Shown here in pieces: positions 1 to 9,070 of a DNA stretch of 64,000 nucleotides. Location of the stretch: positions 51,054 through 115,053 of the forward strand of contig NZ_JAJQVM010000016.1 of assembly GCF_021234875.1 (NCBI RefSeq), read 5' to 3'. How positions within the stretch are numbered: position 1 is the first letter of the stretch; each line of letters begins with the position of its first letter. The stretch comes from Marinibactrum halimedae. GTDB taxonomy: Bacteria > Pseudomonadota > Gammaproteobacteria > Pseudomonadales > Cellvibrionaceae. The notes below the pieces were generated by a model. It had not been told where the DNA came from. It worked only from the letters and a program-made list of their open reading frames with translations, and did no database searches. The position numbers and the translations under genes were made by a program.

Positions 1-1
1 A

Positions 2-343
2 TGGCTCACCGAGTTTTACCCAAACTACGGGCAAGACCAAGAGTTCAGTATTTGGCCTGATTTACCCACCCTGCCCACCGAGCAGAAAGCCCCCTTCGGC
101 AACACTATGATGGAAGTTTCAGATAACAAAGACGCCACCCTGTGGGACCAAGACATTAACCGTGGCTTCAATAGTGGTTTCAGCACCTTTGGCAGCCTGG
201 GCGAAAGCGGCTATCTGGTCTCACGGGTGGTATTAATGGAAGAAAGCCGCCGTATGCGCAGCGGAGAAGTCCATTACATTGACCACCCTCTGTTTGGCAT
301 TGTGGTCCGTGTTGTGCCGGTTGATGAGCTTGACGAAGCATGA
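2..343 (+). CDS. CsiV-family protein, C-terminal part (5' truncated by window edge)
   Basis: The reading frame is open from base 2 to the TGA at 341-343, so only the last 113 residues are present. The end of the protein (residues ESRRMRSGEVHYIDHPLFG followed by a short hydrophobic strand) matches my recollection of the C-terminus of CsiV-type envelope proteins of gammaproteobacteria, which are often encoded next to mfd. CsiV is described as a peptidoglycan-binding periplasmic protein. The signal peptide and most of the domain lie outside the window, so the family call rests on this tail alone. The stop codon overlaps an ATG at 340-342 that is probably the ancestral start of the next gene, pointing to an operon. 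Confidence 0.6.
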   Translation, partial: WLTEFYPNYGQDQEFSIWPDLPTLPTEQKAPFGNTMMEVSDNKDATLWDQDINRGFNSGFSTFGSLGESGYLVSRVVLMEESRRMRSGEVHYIDHPLFGIVVRVVPVDELDEA

Positions 344-383
344 CCTATCTAGGTGAAAGGTATGACTTATCTAGGTGAAAAGG
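340..383 (+). repeat. 22-bp tandem duplication covering a start codon
   Basis: Bases 340-361 and 362-383 are near-identical 22-mers; each begins with ATG and encodes M-T-Y-L-G-E. The first ATG overlaps the TGA stop of the upstream gene (ATGA) but runs out of frame with the hydrolase. The second ATG is in frame. Confidence 0.9.
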
Positions 384-1213
384 CAGCGTTATCATCATCG
401 CCTTCGAGCACGACGACCACACTGCAATTTTCACACGCGAATGGTTTTCCCTTTGGGTCATACCAGAAATTGTTTCAGGCGCTGCCCACACATTATCAAG
501 TACAAGGTTTGGAGCGCTTTGGCCATAATCCTGCCTACCCCATCAGCCAGTATTGGGGTAATCAAATCGATGAGCTCATCGAGGACATCCTCACCCAAAA
601 TAATGGGCCTGTGTATGGTGTGGGCCATTCGTTTGGAGGGCTGGTAACTTACATGGCCGCCTGTCGAGCACCCGATTTGTTTCGAGGGATTATCCTGCTT
701 GACCCACCGCTGATCACCGGCCCAACCCGCTGGCTGTTAAAACTGATGCCAACACCGGTAATCGATAAAATCACCCCTGCTGGGAAATCGAAAATACGCA
801 ATACACACTGGCCACTCAAAACAGACTTAGTGAAGTACTTTTCTCAACGGGCGTTGTTCAATGGTATGTCGCACGAGGTGATTGCAGATTATGTCGAGGC
901 CAGTACAGACATCGTCGGAGAGTACCGAAAACTGAACTTTTCCAAAGACGTGGAGACCGCCATTTTTCGAAATCTGCCATTAAACTTACCGTCGTTTTAT
1001 GGTCAGCTTACCGTGCCTGGGATGCTATTGGCAGCTGAGCACTCTCATGCCTGTATGCCATCCATGTACCGCCCTTTTTTAAAACGCAACACCACTATAA
1101 AACATCGTGTTGTCACAGGCCTCGAGCATATGTTTCCTCTGCAAGCTCCAGAATTCACCGCACAGTTCATTACTGACATCATCACACATATGGAGAGCGA
1201 GTCTCATCTGTGA
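362..1213 (+). CDS. alpha/beta hydrolase
   Basis: The protein is an alpha/beta-fold hydrolase of about 283 residues. An early strand with SHANGFPFGSYQ carries the oxyanion-type HANG motif, the nucleophile elbow is GHSFGG with Ser near residue 90, and the likely catalytic His near residue 256 sits in GLEHMFP. There is no signal peptide, so it is probably cytoplasmic. The substrate cannot be told. The ATG at 362 is preferred over the GTG at 353 because AGG and GAAAGG purine tracts lie just upstream. It follows the CsiV-like gene closely and overlaps the tus-like gene by four bases (GTGA), so the three are probably co-transcribed. A 22-bp tandem duplication (340-383) covers the start region. Confidence 0.85.
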   Translation: MTYLGEKAALSSSPSSTTTTLQFSHANGFPFGSYQKLFQALPTHYQVQGLERFGHNPAYPISQYWGNQIDELIEDILTQNNGPVYGVGHSFGGLVTYMAACRAPDLFRGIILLDPPLITGPTRWLLKLMPTPVIDKITPAGKSKIRNTHWPLKTDLVKYFSQRALFNGMSHEVIADYVEASTDIVGEYRKLNFSKDVETAIFRNLPLNLPSFYGQLTVPGMLLAAEHSHACMPSMYRPFLKRNTTIKHRVVTGLEHMFPLQAPEFTAQFITDIITHMESESHL

Positions 1214-2148
1214 ATACGCCGGTTAAATCTCACACACCCCAAAATGAAACCATCACCTCTGCCACTGAATCGCTCCTATCGTCGTTTGACCAATTGCGCC
1301 TGTCTATCGAACAATTAAAAGGGCGCTTGCAGCAAGACCCTGCCGAGCTTCCTTTTTGGCTACCCCCAGAACATGAACAAGAGAACGCCAATGCCATTCT
1401 GTCGTCTCGAGACCGCGTGATTCGAGCACTAACCTCATTGTGGCGTTATGAACAAGAAGACTTTCCTCTTTCTGGAATTTGTTGTGCGTCACCCCAAGCC
1501 ATCGAGTGCGCCTTGGCCGTCAATGCAGCAAAACAGCAATTTAAAGCCTCTGTGACTCACTTCAAAACCGTGGCCGGGATTCAAAAAGACAAAATTACTC
1601 GAGTATTGGATCAAATCATTAGCACCGAGGGCGCGCGCGAAGCGGAGTTGGCGTCGTCGCTGAATATTTCAGGGCTAAGCCGTTTACACTTGATATGGTG
1701 CTACCGTCAAATTTTGATTCTGCCACCCAAACTGCAATCCATTAGTTGGACATGGATGAAAAAACACCGTGAAATTACACGCCTATCGGTGGACGACGCC
1801 ATGAAACTGGCGCTAAAACTGGAAGACCCCATCACCCGCGAATCGACTCTCCAACAACTTCAACACGAAGACAGTTCTCAACCATTGGCCTACATTAAAC
1901 CCATTGCCCAGCAATTAAGGGCCAATATTGTTTGGGAAGAAGACCAAGAGAAGCAACGTAAACTCATCATTACGCCAACCGTTGTCTTATGCCAAGATGC
2001 GTCCCTGCCACGGCTTAAATGGCCAGACCCACCAGAACAGGCTCAATCCAGGCTAGAGCGCTCTGACCGAAAAATTGAGCCTCACCCTATTATCCCAGCA
2101 CTGAATTTGTATCGTTATTTGGAGCGTGTGAACCCCCAATGCTCCTAA
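1210..2148 (+). CDS. tus: DNA replication terminus site-binding protein (Tus family)
   Basis: The 312-residue protein is close to the roughly 309 residues of E. coli Tus and shows the family landmarks in order. These are an N-terminal helical region, a GICC...AxxVNxxKxxF segment (residues about 88-115), LSRLHLIWCYRQI followed by WTWMKKHREI (about 155-190), AYIKPIAQQLRANIVW (about 226-242), and a C-terminal PIIPALNLYRYL strand comparable with the IIPRLHLY end of Tus. Tus binds Ter sites and blocks replisomes from one side in the terminus region. The start is a GTG overlapping the hydrolase stop. I found no close match to the E. coli Ter core by eye, so the binding sites here are unknown. The assignment is from remembered family sequence. 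Confidence 0.82.
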   Translation: MNTPVKSHTPQNETITSATESLLSSFDQLRLSIEQLKGRLQQDPAELPFWLPPEHEQENANAILSSRDRVIRALTSLWRYEQEDFPLSGICCASPQAIECALAVNAAKQQFKASVTHFKTVAGIQKDKITRVLDQIISTEGAREAELASSLNISGLSRLHLIWCYRQILILPPKLQSISWTWMKKHREITRLSVDDAMKLALKLEDPITRESTLQQLQHEDSSQPLAYIKPIAQQLRANIVWEEDQEKQRKLIITPTVVLCQDASLPRLKWPDPPEQAQSRLERSDRKIEPHPIIPALNLYRYLERVNPQCS

Positions 2149-2820
2149 ACATCATGTTCCTGAACCTCATGCTCTTAAAAAACACATTCTTAAAATAAAA
2201 ACGCTTAAACAAGTATTCTCAATAAAAATATTATTAGAAATAATACTCTTAAAAATAATATTCTTATAAAAATACATTTAAAAATCGCTCTCTGGCCACA
2301 CAACTTCAATCATTTCGTTTTTAAAATTTAATAAAACATTGTTTATAAACAAAAGGTTATGAAGGAAACATCATAAAAAACATCAAATAGCGACATCCGC
2401 ATTACCAATGTAAATCAATCGTTGCATATCACACTTTTTTTGTACATATTTGCAATACTGATGGATTTATTAATTACGACTTGTCAGTCATGGCATTTTC
2501 TGAAACTATTCACTAATAAAATCGAAAGTTGCATATAGCCATTTATAAGGCGGGCGTTTTATTGACTGATTCAACCCTTGCATCACAACGGTAACGGTTA
2601 AACCAAGCAGTAAAACGATTATAAAAAGCTTCGTTTCGCCCAGTTTCAATTGGGCAGTGTGTTTAGTTGGGTGAGGACATCGCAGAAGGACTGCGAACAC
2701 GCAATAAAGCCTTGAAAAGCGTACGACGAGAAAAGAAACGTGGCGTTTTTTAGGCTTTGAAAATTTACACTGTCGCGTACTACTGACTCCAAGTATTGCC
2801 AGCAATTGAGACAAAACGTT
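2149..2820. other. AT-rich intergenic region, no gene recognised
   Basis: About 670 bases separate the tus-like gene from the EAL gene. The first 150 bases are very AT-rich with degenerate CTTAAAA/TATTCTTA repeats. A minus-strand open frame (2506-2931) runs into the EAL gene and looks like a shadow. A 13-base word, GTATTGCCAG plus flank, occurs at 2793 and again near 2829 just inside the EAL gene. Confidence 0.6.
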
Positions 2821-3723
2821 ATGAATCAACGTATTGCCAGTATCGCTTATCAAGGTGAAAGCGTCGTATCTATCTCTTCTCGAACGGATTCTTCTCAAGC
2901 TGACATGCCGCCCAGTGATACCCAGGCACATCTCACCAACTCTTCACCCAAAAGCAACACCAAGTTCGACCTTCTGCAACACATTCTTGACAACAAAACC
3001 ATTTGCCCAATCTTTCAGCCCATTGTGGACATTCAGAATGGATTAGTCTTCGGTTACGAAGCGTTAACGCGGGGGCCATTAAAAAGCCCTCTCTACTCCC
3101 CCATAGAATTGTTTAAAACGGCATACCAGTCTAAGCAGCTGCCTTTACTTGAAAGCTTATGCAGTGACAGCTCGATTCGTAAATTTTCGCAGCAAAAATT
3201 ACCCGGATTGCTCTTCCTCAATCTGAGCCCGATCGCTTTAATTGACTTCCACTCTCGTGGCATCCACCCTGAACATATCCTCCAAGAGGTAGGGCAAAAA
3301 CCGGAAACCGTCGTATTGGAGCTATCCGAGCAGTATCCCTATGACGATATGGGTATCCTCTTACCCATTCTGGAAACGTACCGGTCATTAGGGATTCGTA
3401 TCGCCATTGACGATATGGGAGCCGGGTATGCTGATTTACAGTTGTGGTCACGACTCAAGCCAGACTTCGTGAAAATAGATCGTTATTTCATTGACGGTAT
3501 CCACAAAGACCCTTCCAAAGAGCTCTTTGTGAAAATGATGGTGGACCTCTCCTATAAAATGGGGGCCACATTGATTGCAGAGGGAATTGAGCTCCCTCAA
3601 GAACTGCAGGTAATAAGACGTTTAGGGGTCAAATTATGTCAAGGTTTTTTATTTGCCAAACCCCAAGGCGCGCCTCCCGTCCGTATTGACCCTTCTAGCT
3701 GGGGGGAACAACGCGCCGGTTAG
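2821..3723 (+). CDS. EAL-domain cyclic-di-GMP phosphodiesterase
   Basis: This single-domain EAL protein of about 300 residues should hydrolyse c-di-GMP to pGpG. It has a disordered N-terminus (about 50 residues, Ser/Thr-rich), then IFQPIVDI and the EAL signature in GYEALTRGP. The substrate and metal motifs FLNLSP, LELSE, AIDDMGAGYADL (loop 6, both Asp present), DFVKID, AEGIE and QGFLFAKP follow. All usual catalytic positions appear intact, so it is probably active. No GGDEF, PAS or transmembrane segment is seen, so it is presumably soluble. ATG 2821 is preferred to TTG 2806. It lies downstream of the tus operon across a 670-base gap and is probably transcribed independently. Confidence 0.92.
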   Translation: MNQRIASIAYQGESVVSISSRTDSSQADMPPSDTQAHLTNSSPKSNTKFDLLQHILDNKTICPIFQPIVDIQNGLVFGYEALTRGPLKSPLYSPIELFKTAYQSKQLPLLESLCSDSSIRKFSQQKLPGLLFLNLSPIALIDFHSRGIHPEHILQEVGQKPETVVLELSEQYPYDDMGILLPILETYRSLGIRIAIDDMGAGYADLQLWSRLKPDFVKIDRYFIDGIHKDPSKELFVKMMVDLSYKMGATLIAEGIELPQELQVIRRLGVKLCQGFLFAKPQGAPPVRIDPSSWGEQRAG

Positions 3724-3739
3724 TCACGACGCTGTTACT

Positions 3740-3862
3740 GTTTAGTCCATACAGGTTTAGTCCGTACAGGTTTTCTCCAATCGGAACGAGCACTTTGACC
3801 CCTCAAACTGAATTCTGCCTACCCAGTAATTCCACCTACCCAGTTCCACCTACCCAGTACTA
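3740..3862. repeat. two clusters of 14-17-bp tandem duplications
   Basis: Bases 3740-3754 and 3755-3769 are 15-bp copies (GTTTAGTCCATACAG and a one-base variant). A second cluster has three copies starting CCTACCCAGT at 3818, 3835 and 3849. Both lie between the convergent EAL and cdd genes, in their 3' flanks. Confidence 0.85.
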
Positions 3863-4813
3863 GGTATTTAACGCTATGTACTCAAAACGCATATTACCCT
3901 CCCCTTCAATGCCACCTTCATGACGAAACGCCTTTAACGCCGTTTCTGTATTCACTCGATGGCTAATGGGGCCTTCCACTTCCGCCAGAGTTGCACGAGT
4001 AACGATCATTGGATGACCGATGGGTAACGACATGGCTGCAATAGACAACGCAGAAGCCACAGGCGATAAACTGGGGTTATAAGCGGCATTTTCTGCATAG
4101 CGACCCATAAAACACTCCCCAGAATTGAATTCTATTTCAACCGCCGCATACACACCGCTATAAGGAGCGTAACTGTGAGCAACCTCATCCAATAATGTTG
4201 CCATCGACGAGACTGAAATGGGCATATCCGACGAAGATTCGCTCAAAGAATGACTGAATTCATGGGCTAACAACCCGTGAGTCACCCCCAAGTCTGACGG
4301 ACCAAAATCATGGGGAAGAAATTCACTCAGCGTCATTTTTACACGCTCTTCCCCTTGCTCTTCATTCGAAGGTAAAAGAATGTGTAATGGTGCCCCAGGT
4401 ATTTTTTGCAGCTCATTTAAAAACTGTCGGCAATGCCCGCAAGGGGCCGCATTAATCGCTAAGGTAGACAATTGCGTCTCACCGTGTAGCCACGCATTAT
4501 TGATGGCCGCTTGCTCTGCATGAACACTAAAATTAAGCGACTGGCCCGCACACTCTAGATTCGCCCCAAAATAGACATTGCCAATCGCTTCATCGCCTCC
4601 CTCACCGCCTTGAGCCAATATCACCGCCCCCACCGCAAAAGAGGAAATCGGCGCTCTCGAATAACGTGCAGCCAAAGGCAATAACGCCACCAACAAGTCA
4701 TCGGTGGGTAATTGCGTGTCTTTAAGCAAAGATTGAACAGCACTTTGGGGCAGGCAACCATGGGCAGAAAGTGTGGAAAAGACAAACTCTTCTTGTACGG
4801 AGGTCAACATCAT
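3860..4813 (-). CDS. cdd: cytidine deaminase (dimeric two-domain type)
   Basis: The enzyme deaminates cytidine and deoxycytidine to uridine and deoxyuridine in pyrimidine salvage. The catalytic domain shows the zinc motif HAEQAAINNAW and APCGHCRQFLNEL (His/Cys-Cys ligands and catalytic Glu). A C-terminal degenerate second deaminase domain carries YAENAAYNPSLSP. This is the layout of E. coli Cdd (294 residues); here about 317 residues. An upstream TTG at 4861 would add 16 residues, but the paired ATGs at 4813/4810 with GGAA before them look better. An acidic, glycine-rich insertion (GEGGDEAIG) lies in the first domain. It lies downstream of pepN on the same strand. Confidence 0.93.
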   Translation of the reverse strand: MMLTSVQEEFVFSTLSAHGCLPQSAVQSLLKDTQLPTDDLLVALLPLAARYSRAPISSFAVGAVILAQGGEGGDEAIGNVYFGANLECAGQSLNFSVHAEQAAINNAWLHGETQLSTLAINAAPCGHCRQFLNELQKIPGAPLHILLPSNEEQGEERVKMTLSEFLPHDFGPSDLGVTHGLLAHEFSHSLSESSSDMPISVSSMATLLDEVAHSYAPYSGVYAAVEIEFNSGECFMGRYAENAAYNPSLSPVASALSIAAMSLPIGHPMIVTRATLAEVEGPISHRVNTETALKAFRHEGGIEGEGNMRFEYIALNT

Positions 4814-4886
4814 TGCGTAATTCCAAACAGCGGTAAAAGCAGCCGTCAAAACCGCTGCCAAAAAATATCACGGCAAAGCCGTCTTT

Positions 4887-4942
4887 AATGATGCCCATTC
4901 AATTCAGGCTAAAAAATACGGAACGAAAAAACGGGCATCATT
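4887..4942. repeat. 10-bp inverted repeat with 36-bp spacer
   Basis: AATGATGCCC at 4887-4896 is perfectly complemented by GGGCATCATT at 4933-4942. It sits between pepN and cdd and could form a long-looped hairpin or a paired binding site. No clear terminator T-run follows the closing arm. Confidence 0.6.
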
Positions 4943-4959
4943 GGGTGTAAAATAATGGA

Positions 4960-7668
4960 CTACTTCAAACTTTTATTCACGACCTCATAAACGTCTTTTG
5001 ACAACGTAGGCACTTTACGGATTCGTTCCAACTGCGCCCGAATCAGGACTTGTCGGTTTTCATCGTACAGCTTCCATTTGGTCAATGGCGTAAGCATACG
5101 TGCAGCCATTTGCGGGTTTAGAGTATTTAACGCGATGATTTGATCCGCTAAAAAAGCGTAACCTTCACCATCGGCCCGATGAAAATTAACGGGGTTAAAC
5201 CCACAAAATGCACCGACTAACGCACGCACCTTATTTGGATTTTTCAGGGTATAAGCCGGGTGAGCTTGTAACGCCTTCACATGATCCAACGCATCTTGGC
5301 TGGGGCGGGTCGCCTGTACGGTAAACCATTGATTCACGACCAAAGACTCCTCTTGCCAGCGCGCATAAAAATCCGCCAAAGCTTGTTTTGCTAGTGGTGC
5401 TGCACTGGGTTTGTCGCTGTGTACCAAGACTTTCAACGCTTCAAAGCCATCCGTCATGTTTTCAGCCTGAACAAACTGCTGGTGGGCAAGGGTAATGCCC
5501 ATGTCATCGTCTGCCAATGCACGGTAGCCTAAGCACACGTTTTTTAAACTACGTGCAGCAATTTGCTTGGCACTGGGAGCGTAGGCCTCGGTAGTGTGAA
5601 GTGCGTGATACGTCGCCTCCAACTCCGCAGTAAGGGCATTGGCAACAGATATGCGAACAAAATGACGCGCGAAATGAATGGCATCCACATCGGCCACTTC
5701 TGCAATTTGCGCAAGATAATTTTCTGTAGGCAAGGTTAACATCGCCGCCACCATCGCCGGGTCCAGTAAGCTATTCGACTCTTGCACTTGAGCCAATAAA
5801 TGTCCATAAGCGGTGATGAGGGTGGCATCCATTTCCGGTGAGGCGTTATTTTGACGAGCCGCCACCACATCTTGAATGACGGCAATGGCCAATTTTTGAC
5901 TGGCATCCCAACGGTTGTAGCCATCGCTGTCGCGTTCCATCAATGCAACCAATTCTTCGCGACCATATTCATAGTGCAATTTGACCGGCGCCGAAAAGTT
6001 TCTCAGTAACGAAGGAACCGGTGCTTCGGGGACGCCTTCAAATACAACCGTTTGAGTCGGCTCGGTGATCTCCAGCACGCGATGAGTATTGTCACTCTGT
6101 TCCACATCAGCCGGTTCACCTGTCACCGGCTCACTTTTCACCTGTAGCCTCAACTCACCGGCATCGCCAACCAGCCCCAAACCAATGGGGATTAAATACG
6201 GTTTTTTCTCTTCAGACGTGGCTTCTGGGGTAGTTGGGCAAGATTGAGTGAAGGTTAAGGCATAGGTTTGATCCTCGGCATTGTAATGACTGGTCACCGT
6301 CACTTCGGGAGTGCCTGCCTGACGATACCAATTCATAAACTGCGTGAAGTCACGGCCAGATACCTCAGACATCGCCGCGACAAAATCTTCAATGGTCACC
6401 GCTTGGCCATCATGGCGCTCAAAGTAAAGGTCGGAGCCTTTACGGAATACCTCAGGCCCCAATAATGTGTGAAGCATTCTCACCACTTCGGCGCCTTTCT
6501 CGTAAACCGTCAAGGTATAGAAGTTCGAGATTTCGATAAAAGAAGAAGGTTGCACTGGATGAGCCATGGGGCCGGCGTCTTCGGCGAACTGCGCATTTTT
6601 CAATAGATTGACGTCTTCAATACGCTTTACGGTACGCGATCCCATATCGGCCGAAAATTCACTGTCACGAAAAACGGTAAACCCTTCTTTCAAGCTTAAC
6701 TGGAACCAATCCCGACAAGTGACTCGGTTGCCGCTCCAATTATGAAAATATTCATGGGCTACTACGCCTTCCACTCGTTGGAAACCGCTGTCGGTGGTGG
6801 TTTGCGGGTGGGCCAAAACACAGGACGTATTGAAGATATTCAGCCCTTTGTTTTCCATGGCGCCCATATTGAAATCGTCCACGGCTACGATCATAAAAAT
6901 ATCCAGATCGTATTCACGGCCATACACTTCTTCATCCCAGCGCATGGAATTTTTCAATGCGGTCATGGCATGATCGCACTTCTCAAGATCTTTGGGTTCA
7001 ACAAAGATACGCAGTTGCACCTCACGCCCAGACTGAGTAGTAAAACCGTCATCAATCACCGACAGTTCCCCGGCCACTAAAGCAAACAAATACGCGGGTT
7101 TTTTATGGGGGTCATGCCAGGTCGCAAAATGCCGTGTGTGATCAGTGGCATCATCCCCCTCTTCCACTAAATTACCGTTGCTTAACAGCACTGGACAATG
7201 GGCCTTATCGGCCACAATGGTGGTGGTAAATTCACTCATGACATCCGGGCGATCCAGATAATAGGTGATTTTACGAAACCCTTCTGCTTCGCACTGAGTG
7301 CAATACATGGTTTTCGAGCGATACAGCCCCTCCAGAGAGGTGTTGCTTTCTGGGGTAATTTTACCGACACACACCCACTCAAAAGTATCGGGGACCGTAT
7401 TCACCAACAGCGATTCATCCCCCACCGTATACTGGCCAGAAGAGAGCGGCTCGCCATTTAGGGTAATGCTCTGAATATCAATCTCTTGACCCTGCATCAG
7501 CAATGGCGCTGCAGAGTTCTGGCTTTCTGGATTTCGGCGAATAGCCAGAGTACTGGTCACGATGGTATGACCATCAAATATCTCGACCTTCAAGTGGGTA
7601 CGATCGATCAAAAAGTCCGGGACCTGATACTCTTTTAAAAAAATGGTTTTCGGTTGCGCGTCTTTCAT
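4960..7668 (-). CDS. pepN: aminopeptidase N (M1 zinc metallopeptidase)
   Basis: This 902-residue cytoplasmic aminopeptidase removes N-terminal residues from peptides. The exopeptidase signature GAMEN is at 269-273, followed by the zinc site HEYFH (H305, E306, H309) and the third ligand E328 in LKEGF, and then a long helical C-terminal domain ending near VYEVVNKSLK. Length and motif order match E. coli PepN (about 870 residues). There is no signal peptide. It is downstream of DUF2797 and yeaC on the same strand, an order I recall from pseudomonads, suggesting ancient synteny. Confidence 0.97.
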   Translation of the reverse strand: MKDAQPKTIFLKEYQVPDFLIDRTHLKVEIFDGHTIVTSTLAIRRNPESQNSAAPLLMQGQEIDIQSITLNGEPLSSGQYTVGDESLLVNTVPDTFEWVCVGKITPESNTSLEGLYRSKTMYCTQCEAEGFRKITYYLDRPDVMSEFTTTIVADKAHCPVLLSNGNLVEEGDDATDHTRHFATWHDPHKKPAYLFALVAGELSVIDDGFTTQSGREVQLRIFVEPKDLEKCDHAMTALKNSMRWDEEVYGREYDLDIFMIVAVDDFNMGAMENKGLNIFNTSCVLAHPQTTTDSGFQRVEGVVAHEYFHNWSGNRVTCRDWFQLSLKEGFTVFRDSEFSADMGSRTVKRIEDVNLLKNAQFAEDAGPMAHPVQPSSFIEISNFYTLTVYEKGAEVVRMLHTLLGPEVFRKGSDLYFERHDGQAVTIEDFVAAMSEVSGRDFTQFMNWYRQAGTPEVTVTSHYNAEDQTYALTFTQSCPTTPEATSEEKKPYLIPIGLGLVGDAGELRLQVKSEPVTGEPADVEQSDNTHRVLEITEPTQTVVFEGVPEAPVPSLLRNFSAPVKLHYEYGREELVALMERDSDGYNRWDASQKLAIAVIQDVVAARQNNASPEMDATLITAYGHLLAQVQESNSLLDPAMVAAMLTLPTENYLAQIAEVADVDAIHFARHFVRISVANALTAELEATYHALHTTEAYAPSAKQIAARSLKNVCLGYRALADDDMGITLAHQQFVQAENMTDGFEALKVLVHSDKPSAAPLAKQALADFYARWQEESLVVNQWFTVQATRPSQDALDHVKALQAHPAYTLKNPNKVRALVGAFCGFNPVNFHRADGEGYAFLADQIIALNTLNPQMAARMLTPLTKWKLYDENRQVLIRAQLERIRKVPTLSKDVYEVVNKSLK

Positions 7669-7769
7669 TCTCTGAAGCCCTAATTAACAATCGGTGACTG
7701 TCGTTTTCGATTCGCCAATGGCATAAGACAGCCCATAAAGTGATTTGTATTAAACGGTTGTTATCAGAA

Positions 7770-8648
7770 TCAACCTGCTGCGACTTTTAATTGATAGCCG
7801 GTGTATTTTCTCAAATTGATGACGCCCGTATCGAGCAATAGGTATTGGCCTTTAATCCCTTGTATACAGCCTGTCGCTACCGGATCTTTATCGAGGTTGA
7901 AGCTTTTGATGGTTTTAGGGAAGGCTTTCACTGGATAATGAATCGACACCGGCATCACCTCTAATTCCACTACGGCCAGATCCCCGTGCTCAGATCGCAA
8001 CTGCGCAAGCACATCGCGATGTTTTTCCAGCAATTGCTGTTTTAGGGCCAATAAATCGACATCCTCCCCATTGCCTTTCAGCATGGTGCGCCAATTGGTT
8101 TTATCGGCAATATCCGCTTTGAGTGCGGTTTCAATCAGACCAGAAAGTTGACGAGTCGCCACACGCAATATCGGCAAGGCCTGGGTAGCACCTTGATCAA
8201 TCCAACGGGTGGGAATTTGCGAAGCGCGGGTGATGCCAACCTTGGCCCCGGACGTATTGGCAAGATAGACGATATGGTCGGTCATACAGAATTGTTCCCC
8301 CCACTCTGGCTCACGACAGGTGCCCAGATGGTAATGGCACTTTTCTGGGCTCACTATACATTGGTCACATCGGGCCAGTTTTTTCATGCAGGGATAACAA
8401 TGCCCTTGGCTGAAGCTCTTTTTGGTCTTTCGACCACAAGCAACGCACTCAATCGCCCCCATAAATTCCAAGGTGATGTGCTGTCCAATCAGCGTATTGG
8501 CATCGATATGACGATCATTCACTCGTAAGGCGTAAGTGGCGTTGTTGCTTTCATCCAGTGACACCGCCATTTTTTCAATAAATCCAACCACTGACTCACC
8601 TTGGTTCAAATGCTCAATGGCCTGAGCCTCCACCACCGCTTGACTCAT
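7770..8648 (-). CDS. DUF2797 family protein
   Basis: A 292-residue protein of the DUF2797 family, function unknown. An N-terminal half carries a cysteine cluster (CVAC, then CYPC, CDQC and CHYHLGTC, residues about 68-115) that should bind zinc. Then comes a segment (HIVYLANTSGAKVGITR followed by TRW) whose Y...KVG-R pattern is reminiscent of GIY-YIG-like folds. That resemblance is inference only. Its ATG overlaps the stop of the upstream yeaC-like gene (ATGA), so the two are translationally coupled. The pairing with yeaC upstream and pepN downstream is, from memory, conserved in pseudomonads. Confidence 0.85.
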   Translation of the reverse strand: MSQAVVEAQAIEHLNQGESVVGFIEKMAVSLDESNNATYALRVNDRHIDANTLIGQHITLEFMGAIECVACGRKTKKSFSQGHCYPCMKKLARCDQCIVSPEKCHYHLGTCREPEWGEQFCMTDHIVYLANTSGAKVGITRASQIPTRWIDQGATQALPILRVATRQLSGLIETALKADIADKTNWRTMLKGNGEDVDLLALKQQLLEKHRDVLAQLRSEHGDLAVVELEVMPVSIHYPVKAFPKTIKSFNLDKDPVATGCIQGIKGQYLLLDTGVINLRKYTGYQLKVAAG

Positions 8649-8917
8649 TGATCACTCCATTTGAGGGGCTGTTCTTCTTGATGATCCGCCACCTCGCCTT
8701 CTCCACCACAATGAGTGTGAGATTTTGGTGGAACGTAGCCGGTACGTGCTTCAGGGGAGAGGTGCTTCATCTCATAGGCGATGATCGCTTGCATACAGGT
8801 CTCACGTTGCGCTTGGGACAGCACCTGCCCATTGGGCCATTTTCCCAATTCCACGGCGCGCTTTAAATTTTGGTAAATGGTCGGATCAATACTCTCAAGG
8901 AGTTGTTGGTAATTCAT
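8645..8917 (-). CDS. DUF1315 / YeaC family protein
   Basis: This small 90-residue protein matches the YeaC/DUF1315 family. It starts MNYQQLLESIDPTIYQNLKRAVELGKWP, followed by an ETCMQAIIAYE helix and a conserved GYVPPK motif, with a charged, histidine-containing tail (HTHCGGEGE). It probably has no enzymatic role; the family function is unknown to me. It overlaps the DUF2797 start by four bases. Confidence 0.88.
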   Translation of the reverse strand: MNYQQLLESIDPTIYQNLKRAVELGKWPNGQVLSQAQRETCMQAIIAYEMKHLSPEARTGYVPPKSHTHCGGEGEVADHQEEQPLKWSDQ

Positions 8918-8955
8918 ACTGGATGGGTCACTTCTTCGTCTTTGTCGTCGTTTTT

Positions 8956-9010
8956 GTCTATGAAATTTTTTGTCTATGACATTAGAGTGTCTTTGAAATT
9001 AGAGTGTCTA
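8956..9010. repeat. 17-bp tandem repeat, degenerate
   Basis: Copies beginning GTCTATGA or GTCTTTGA start at 8956, 8972, 8989 and (partial) 9006. The 8972 and 8989 units are 17 bp and share the ATTAGAGT end. They lie upstream of yeaC and downstream of the rhomboid gene. Confidence 0.8.
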
Positions 9011-9070
9011 CGGTTAGCCTGACAATTTTGATTATTTTTTCTCCGGCTGGCGTGTTTTTGGCTGTTCAGC

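Noticed and set aside
1..60. ATG at base 1 as a gene start
   Set aside because: That frame hits a stop at base 58; the frame starting at base 2 is open and continues into the CsiV-like C-terminus.
2506..2931. 141-codon minus-strand open frame over the tus-EAL gap
   Set aside because: It overlaps the EAL gene start antisense, has basic low-complexity content and no recognisable domain or ribosome-binding site.
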